A stretch of DNA of 13,712 nucleotides from Ectocarpus siliculosus. Its lineage: Eukaryota > Sar > Phaeophyceae > Ectocarpales > Ectocarpaceae. The stretch lies in NCBI GenBank assembly GCA_000310025.1, contig FN649728.1, positions 6,084,065 through 6,097,776 of the forward strand, in the 5' to 3' direction. The notes beneath the pieces are model-generated. The model saw only the letters and a program-made list of their open reading frames with translations, was not told the origin of the DNA and ran no database searches. A program made the translations under genes and the position numbers. Positions 1 through 7,400 of this stretch are shown here, piece after piece; the first letter of the stretch is position 1; every line of letters starts with the position of its first letter.

Positions 1-45
1 TGACCACGCGTCCTCGAGAGGACGGTGGGGGGTCAAGACACAACC
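1..45 (+). repeat. Dispersed repeat fragment with 14-bp palindrome
   Basis: Bases 10-23 are GTCCTCGAGAGGAC, a perfect palindrome also found at 3692-3705. Flanks are similar too (TGACC before, GACGG then G-rich after). The copy is cut by the window edge. Confidence -1.
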
Positions 46-272
46 ATCGCCGCGCGCGGGAAGAACGCAGGCGCGTGTTTTTTGCACCAGTGCGGCATCC
101 CGTGTTTGTTGCGTGGAGGCTAGACCGGCGTCTGCGTTGATGTTGCAAGTTGACTGCAACAACAAAGAGCACTATAATACCAAGACGACAACGACTGAAA
201 AAATCCCAAAACGGCCAAGTACGACAAATTAAGATAAGATCAACGAATTAAACTGCCAGGCGCTTAGCTTAC
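1..272. other. Intron 8 of the Agd3-like gene (partial)
   Basis: Non-coding sequence after the GTAAGC donor. It is mostly unique, with an ACGACAACGACTG-type AC-rich patch. Bases 1-45 resemble the dispersed repeat at 3683-3720. Confidence -1.
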
Positions 273-351
273 CGTCGCCGCTGACCTGCTGACCCTTCGG
301 GAGCAGCGCGATGTCAGCGTTCGCGATGTCGAGGACAAATGCGGAGTCCAC
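273..351 (-). CDS. Exon 8 of Agd3-like gene (last exon in window)
   Basis: It has 26 codons plus one base: 'VDSAFVLDIANADIALLPKG' then 'QQVSGD'. The acceptor is TTACAG (357-352) and the donor is GTAAGC (272-267), exit phase 1. The next exon is outside the window, so the rest of the deacetylase domain and any C-terminal region are not visible. Assignment rests on frame continuity with exon 7 and consensus splice sites. Confidence -1.
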
Positions 352-1214
352 CTGTAACACACGACGACAAGCAGAACAACGCGAAAAAAAAGAGAGCGAC
401 AGGATGCCCGGGGATCATACAACATGTAGATTTAAGGTTTTCTGGTGTTTGGGGGTAGCCAGCAGCGGCGTCCTCGGCAATTTTTTAGTTCTCGCGCGCG
501 TGTGTGGTTTCGTTCGATCAGTGTGCCAACACACAAGAACACACAAGAACTTATTGTCTCAATCACGAGTGCACAATTGAACCCTGCAATACGGAATCTC
601 CGCGCCACTCACCGGCCGGATGAAGCAAACGGTGCTTTTTTGAAAAAAGTGCACGGCATGTTCACTTGGCAGCCGACTTGCTGTGCACTTTTAACATTTT
701 CGTGCGCTCCGGTATGGCTGTGCATCGTTTCAGCTTTTCCCACTTTTTTTTTTTGACATTTTCCTCGGCATCGAAGGGACGAATTGACTCACCACCTCCA
801 GGATGCCCAGTCCGTTGAAGGGCCACTCCGTAACGATGCTGGAGCCGTACTGCGAGTTGAGGCTGCTCTCGAACGAAGCGAAGGCGCTCATGTCGCTGCT
901 CGTCAACCGTACCTGCAGAAAGATTAATACCCCAAGAAAACAAGTTGCACGCGGCACAACGATCATGACGCCAAGGAAGACGGGGGGGGCGGGGGCAATC
1001 ACGAATTGCTCGCGAAATCATGGGGCGATGAGGTAGTAGGCAGGTTGCACAAGAGGCGCTCTGTTTTGTAGACAGCAGAAGGGATCGAAAATTCTGAGCG
1101 AGAGAGAGAGGGAAGAGGAAGAGGGAGAGGGAGAGGGAGAGGGAGAGGGAGAGGGAGAGGGAGAGGGAGAGGGAGAGGGAGAGGGAGAGGGAGAGGGAGA
1201 GGGAGAGGGAGAGG

Positions 1215-1247
<33 letters not shown>

Positions 1248-1323
1248 AGGGAGAGAGAAAGAGAGAAAGAGAGAAAGAAAGAGAGAGAGAGGATGAGAGA
1301 GAGGGAGAGAATGAGAGAGAGAC

Positions 1324-1388
<65 letters not shown>

Positions 1389-2675
1389 CAAACAGGAGGG
1401 AAAAAGGGATCATCATCCGCAAACAAATGCCGCCCCTCTTTGATACTTGTACTTGTTAAGTTAACTACCTCCGCCCCCTCGTTGGTGTCGCCGTCATACT
1501 CGAACACCCCGGTCGCGAGGAAGAGATCGTCCACCATGCCGGCGAGGTAGAAGCGCCGCTCTCCCTGAACAACGACGTTCGTTGGTCGGTCGGTGTTACT
1601 TGGTTGGCGGTTAGCCGGATAGTGGGTTGCACGCGAACAAAGCGGCGGATAGATCCCGCGAGAGAGAGAAAGAAAGTGGACCGACGGCCTGATGCACAAT
1701 GGTCAATGGGTTGGTTCTGCCGTCGCGTACCGACGCTTTTTCTTTTTGCGGTTCCAGCGTACGACAAAGAACATCAAGTGCGACCACCCATAAACAAACA
1801 GTAACACCAACAACACGCCGGCGACGATCACGACAACATCGACAACCACAACAACGTCAATCGGCTACCTACCGAATTTTCCTGCTTTTTTTTTCCTGCT
1901 ACCGGCTTTACCGGCTACCCTCTCCTCCGGCGTTACCGTCTTCACCGCCTACCACCGCATTTACCGTCTATATTGGCTACCGTCTTCATCTGCTGCCGCG
2001 ATACCGGATACCGGCGTTACCGTCTTCATTGGCTACCGGCTTCACCGGCAACCGGCTTCACCGGCCACCGGCTTTACCAGCTACCGGCTTTACCAGCTAC
2101 CGGATCCACCGGCTACCGGTTTTACCAGATACCGGCTTAACCGGCCACCGGCTATAAATACCGTCGTACCTGCTATCGGCCTATCCAGCTTTGTCGGCTT
2201 ACCAACTTTTTTGTCGGGCTGCCAGTTTTACCCGTTGCCCGCTACTTGCTCATCGGCTACCTACTTACCGGCTACCGGCACCGCCGGCGACCGGATACTC
2301 CCTTCCCCCGTCGTCGCCCTTGGTGCCCCACCTGAAAGACGCCCTTGGTGCCCCACTCGATGAAGAAGTGCGCCCACGCCCATGAGCCGGTGTCGAACCA
2401 GGCGACCGAGAAGAAGAGGTGGAGCTCTTCGTAGCCGTCATCGCTGGCGTACGCCATGGCCGCGACGGACGGAAACGACAGGCTGCTCGGCACGTTGGCC
2501 CCGCTGTCGTCCACGTACCTGGGGGGGGGGGGCGCAGTTGGGACTTGTTGTTGCAACAGACAGCCAGCCCAGCGGCGAGATACAGCATATGTACAGTATT
2601 GTACCAGCACGGGAAAAAAATCGGACGGTGTACCGTCTACACAGTAGTTGTACATCTACAACGACAACGACAACC

Positions 2676-2735
<60 letters not shown>

Positions 2736-3767
2736 GCAACAACAACAACAAGAGCATTTTGCCGGGCTCGAAACACGTGTACGTGTGTCAGGGTGCGCGG
2801 AAAATATTTTTCTTTCTGTTTCCCCGGCAAGTGTCCAGAGGCCGGGGCGCGAGAGAACCTACTTGTTGCACATCGGACCCTCACTCCGCGTCCGAAGCGT
2901 TTCTCTCCGAACGGAGGACGCCGGATCGTTCGTCGTGGTTGCATCGGAAGGCGGAAAAAATAACGCAAAACAGATATTCTCGCTACAAAGCAGGCAGCAT
3001 GAGTATTTGATCCGATATTTTAGGAGGCGTCTCGATCGATCGCACCATCCCGGCACAGCTCTTTGCTGCTGTTCTAGAAGCAGTGCTCTAGCAGGCTGGG
3101 GAGGGTGGTTTATCACAGGTAGGTACAGACTGAGACTAGAAGAAGGGACAAAAAAGGTAACGGGAATGTAGGCTTGTGGGGCTTGGTGATTGTCCCGTAT
3201 CGGTTCTCCAAGAAGTGTTGTTGATTGTGTTGAAAAGGTACCGATGTCCAGCTACATCTGTGGGAGAGGTTGTGGTATCGAAATGGCAAAAACAAAAAGA
3301 ATTGTCTACGGATAGCGCGGTCGATGCTAGTAATAAAAACACACACGAGAGACGCGTTTTCATTGGTCAGCCGGCCATCTATGTGACGCGGTCGATGCCA
3401 ACATAATAATAAAAAACACACACGGAAGAAGGAAACGCAACAACACTAAAAACTCACTCAGCCATGACCGTGGCGGTGCCGTTTCCGGTGGTTGCCAAGT
3501 TGGTGACCAGCACCGGCCTCGTGAAGATGTTGAACTCCCGCGGGTTGGTGGTGAGGGTGGACGGCACCACGCGGGCAACCGCGGCGCCCCCGGCTGAGGA
3601 GTAGAGGAGGCACCGCAGAAACACAACCAAGCGGGGGGAGGGCGAACTCATGTTTGGCAGCATGCTTTAGCGGTTAGACCATTGACCGCGAGTCCTCGAG
3701 AGGACGGAGTATTGTTCCGACAAGACCGGGGGTGGGGGTAATACTAATAACAACGTCCGCCACGACG

Positions 3768-3813
<46 letters not shown>

Positions 3814-4416
3814 AGACGACGACCACAACATGGAAGGAACCATCCCGCTTCGATCGTGTCTACAGTGCAACAAACTTACCCATGAGCTAGCTAGATAACT
3901 CGCGACGGGGTCCTCCGTGAGAGCCGAACCACGAAACTAGTGGAACGTGAGTCCGCATGGAAATAAGTTACACATGGATCCACGGAAGTGCATGTAATGA
4001 ATGTAGGCGGACGTCCCACCCCGTCCGTTGAAGCCGAACCCCCCCCACCCCCAACGAGAGTAATCATAACATGTCGAACACCCAAGGCAGGATGCGGCGC
4101 CACCCTCCATGCGACTCGCCGAATACCTCACGGCGGTTGCGCGCTTGGTCATGTGGTAGCCTGGTCCGTCTATGATAACCCGGCGTGCTCCGTCCCGGTT
4201 TCGTAGGAATGCGAGGTCAATGGTCTAACGACTACGGAATGCACGGCTACGAGTACACCTCCACCCCTCCCCCCACGAGAAGTGGGAAGGAAAACGAACC
4301 TCCCTCAAAGAGAAAACACCGCACATCACGTCACGTCCGTTTCCAAGAGCGACGTGGGGATCAACTTGGCATGGAGAACACCAGCACCGTAGCCGGACAA
4401 AGTTCCACGCAGCTGC

Positions 4417-4450
<34 letters not shown>

Positions 4451-7400
4451 GCTGCTGCTGCTCATCCCCGCAGCGTGCTCGCGTGCAAGTTGCCTCCGCC
4501 GCCGTGTTCACTCTACAAACTGTTCCGGTCTCAGCTCACGAAACCGGTCCAGCACTGAGGCGGACGCAGCTCTACTACTATGCACTGCCGTACCACAACT
4601 TCCTTCTGAAAACGAAGCAAGGCAAGGCCTGGGAAATACGAAAAAAACACCCCCCACAAGGGTACAACTGCTGCTGCACCACACATCCTTTCTTTCAACA
4701 CAAAGCAAGGCAAGGAGACCCACCCAACAGCAGTTTTGTTCTCATAAATAAAAGGGAAATAGACACAAGTGGGTATACCCACCCCTTTCTCGGACAAAAG
4801 TGGGTACTCGAAAATCCAGCGCGCGCGCACTCCATAGGCGACCCCCAAACGACTCAAAACCCCATTCTGACACCTGGGCGACACAGCCAGGGACCATACA
4901 CAGCACGGGCATCGTTTTTCCCACTTTTAGGCACACCTTTGGCCCTAATACCGCCGACGCGCGCAAGGCCTCACCAGAGTGCCCACTTATGTCCGACATC
5001 GCGGTGGGTATACCCACCGGCGTCAACAATTTTTTCATGTACCCACTTGTGTCTGTATTTTGACCCATATTTGTCCAAATTGTACCCACTTTTTTTGTCC
5101 ACTTACGGACGGCGGAAATCGAGCGGAAATCGACCTCCACGTCACCGCACGGGAGAACATCGAATAGCCTCGGAACGTCTCAGAACCTCCCAACACCGTA
5201 TGTATCCATGGCATATTTCCTATCCATGGCTGCCGACTGCGGACCGACCACGGACGAACATGTCAGAAACATGCCAGACCCCTTCGGTACCGGCACGGGA
5301 AGACACCAGGCAAGCGAAGATACCCGCGGCAAGCCCGGCAAGCAGCGCACTAACGGCACGCCACAAATAAATGCGTGACACACAACGGACAACACAACCA
5401 ACGGGTCGCGCATACAGAACAAAAAGACGCGCAAACAGCAACAACACACACACAAAAACACCAACCACCACGACGAGTGCACACCGACTCGTCACGGCAA
5501 CAGTAGGCTTGCCGCGGGTATCTTCCCGTGCCTGGTATCTTCCCGTGCCCGTACCGAAGGGGTTTGGCATGTTTCTGACATGTTCCTCCGTGGTCGGCCC
5601 GCAGTCGGCAGCCATGGATAGGAAATATGCCATGGATACATACGGTGTTGGGAGGTTCTGAGACGTTCCGAGGCTATTCGATGTTCTCCCGTGCGGTGAC
5701 GTGGAGGTCGATTTCCGCTCGATTTCCGCCGTCCGTAAGTGGACAAAAAAAGTGGGTACAATTTGGACAAAAGTGGGTCAAAATACAGACACAACTGGGT
5801 ACATGAAAAAATTGTTGACGCCGGTGGGTATACCCACCGCGATGTCGGACATAAGTGGGCACTTTGATGAGGCCTTGCGCGCGTCGGCGGTATTAGGGCC
5901 AAAGGTGTGCCTAAAAGTGGGAAAAACGATGCCCGTGCTGTGTATGGTCCCTGGCTGTGTCGCCCAGGTGTCAGAATGGGGTTTTGAGTCGTTTGGGGGT
6001 CGCCTATGGAGTGCGCGCGCGCTGGATTTTCGAGTACCCACTTTTGTCCGAGAAAGGGGTGGGTATACCCACTTGTGTCTATTTCCCTAAAAAAAAACAA
6101 CGACTCCATCTCTATCCCCAAGATGAGAGTCCAGGAGAAAACTACAAAAGCAGTGGATGACCCGCAGCATGTTTTCTGGACTCACTGGCGAGGGCGATGA
6201 AAGGGGCGGAGATGAGGGGCTCCGAGAAGTCCTGCGAGATGCCGAGGCGAGAGTTAACCTCCGGGTCGTTGGCGGTCTCGGCGGCGTTGAAGTACACGAT
6301 GCGCACCTTGAAGGTCCGCGAGTAGTCCTGCAGCTCGAGCTTCTGCGCCTCGGTGACCGGGATGCCGACGTAGACGACGTTGCACTTACCGGAGGTGCCC
6401 GAGTTGGTGAGGTCGCTCGTCCCCGTCGAGGTCAGCTGAGGAGAGGGGGGGAAGGACAAGGGCGGGTGTGAGCAGGGGGAGGAGAACGGGAGGGTCGAAC
6501 CAAGGACAAGGACGGGCGGGGGGAGTGGGGGGAGGAGGAGGAGGAGGAGGAGGCAAGACTCTTTAGTGAAATTCGCGTGTGCGGCAGGCATACTACATCG
6601 TACACGATCGGTCCATGTTTTGGTGGGGGGGGGCGTGAGAATTCTCGACGGGACACAGAAGGTCTTGCAAAGGGAAAACCATGCTGCTTGCTCCGCAGAA
6701 AAGAACCGGAAAATACTGAGACCGTTGGCATCAGCAAACAAGAGACACGAGTTTTTTTCTGCAGTCCCCCCGCTTTCACGCTGAACTCCACGGCAACATT
6801 AACGAGGGTCGTCATATGTAAGGTCCGACATACTGACGGGTTTTTGAAATATTTTTCGCCGATTTGGGCGGCGGAGACAAAAACAAGACGAGCAAGAAGA
6901 CCGAACGCGACGTAGTACCATATTCAACGGCTGATGATGACCACGACGACACACCAGCACACCCCAAACTAAAATAGTTACCTGAGTTGCCCCCCAGTAG
7001 CCCTGGTAGAAGGTAGACGTCACGTAGGCGTCTGGCGTGTCTCCATTGTCCTGGGTCTGGAGAAAAACGTTTCAAGAAGGCCAAAAAAAAAAGAGGAGCC
7101 ATGTTTGTCATAAAAAACTACACAGAAGTAGGCCCTCCCGCGGGGTGGGGTGGGGCACATGGATGGATGGGCTCAACGAAAATTTCGACTGCTGCGTGGG
7201 CACATGCTCGAGCCGACAGCTAGGACCAGTCGAGAACGCAACAACTGATTTGGATCGAAAGGGTTGTTTTCTCGCTTCCTTCCTTCCTCCCCCCCCCCTC
7301 TCCCCATGTGGAACAGCGCGGGAACTACATAACTCCCTTGGAGAAAACGCCGCCCACTCACCCCGCGGAAAAAAAGAAGAGTTGCGTTTCTGCACGTCTT

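Larger units (their letters stand above)
4754..6087. mobile_element. 1.33-kb long-inverted-repeat element (foldback/MITE-like, non-autonomous)
   Basis: The left arm 4754-5335 and right arm 5506-6087 are reverse complements over 582 bp. By hand I count about 12 mismatches and no gaps (about 98% identity). The spacer 5336-5505 is 170 bp, AC-rich and non-coding. The ends are GGGAAATAGACACAAGTGGG and its complement. TAAAA stands immediately outside both ends (4749-4753 and 6088-6092), a possible 5-bp target duplication, though low complexity weakens this. No transposase is encoded; reading frames in the two arms are simply mirror copies of each other. The repeated ACAnAAGTGGGTA motifs in the arms are typical of subterminal protein-binding repeats. 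The element sits in an intron and was probably inserted there. I cannot assign it to a known superfamily. Confidence -1.
3594..6185. other. Intron 3 of the Agd3-like gene (2.6 kb)
   Basis: This longest intron of the model is bounded by GTGAGT (6185-6180) and CTCAG (3598-3594). It contains the dispersed/inverted repeat region 3673-4229, a CAA array, a CTG array and the large palindromic element 4754-6087. No conserved coding segment was recognised in it. Confidence -1.

Noticed and set aside
662-1699. 345-codon minus-strand reading frame rich in Ser/Leu
   Set aside because: It is open only because it crosses the GA microsatellite. The real exon 6 lies partly in the same frame, but the Ser/Leu run is intron.
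2153-2160. TATAAATA box
   Set aside because: It is a variant unit of the ACCGGCTN array inside an intron, with no gene start downstream.
2419-3171. Plus-strand frames with poly-Gln/Asn/Thr
   Set aside because: They are products of the CAA array and antisense to exon 5, with no recognisable domain.
4483-6121. Two long mirror-image reading frames (about 295 and 209 codons) with nearly identical protein
   Set aside because: They are the same sequence read from the two arms of the inverted repeat. There is no transposase motif, and composition is Thr/Pro/His-rich noise.
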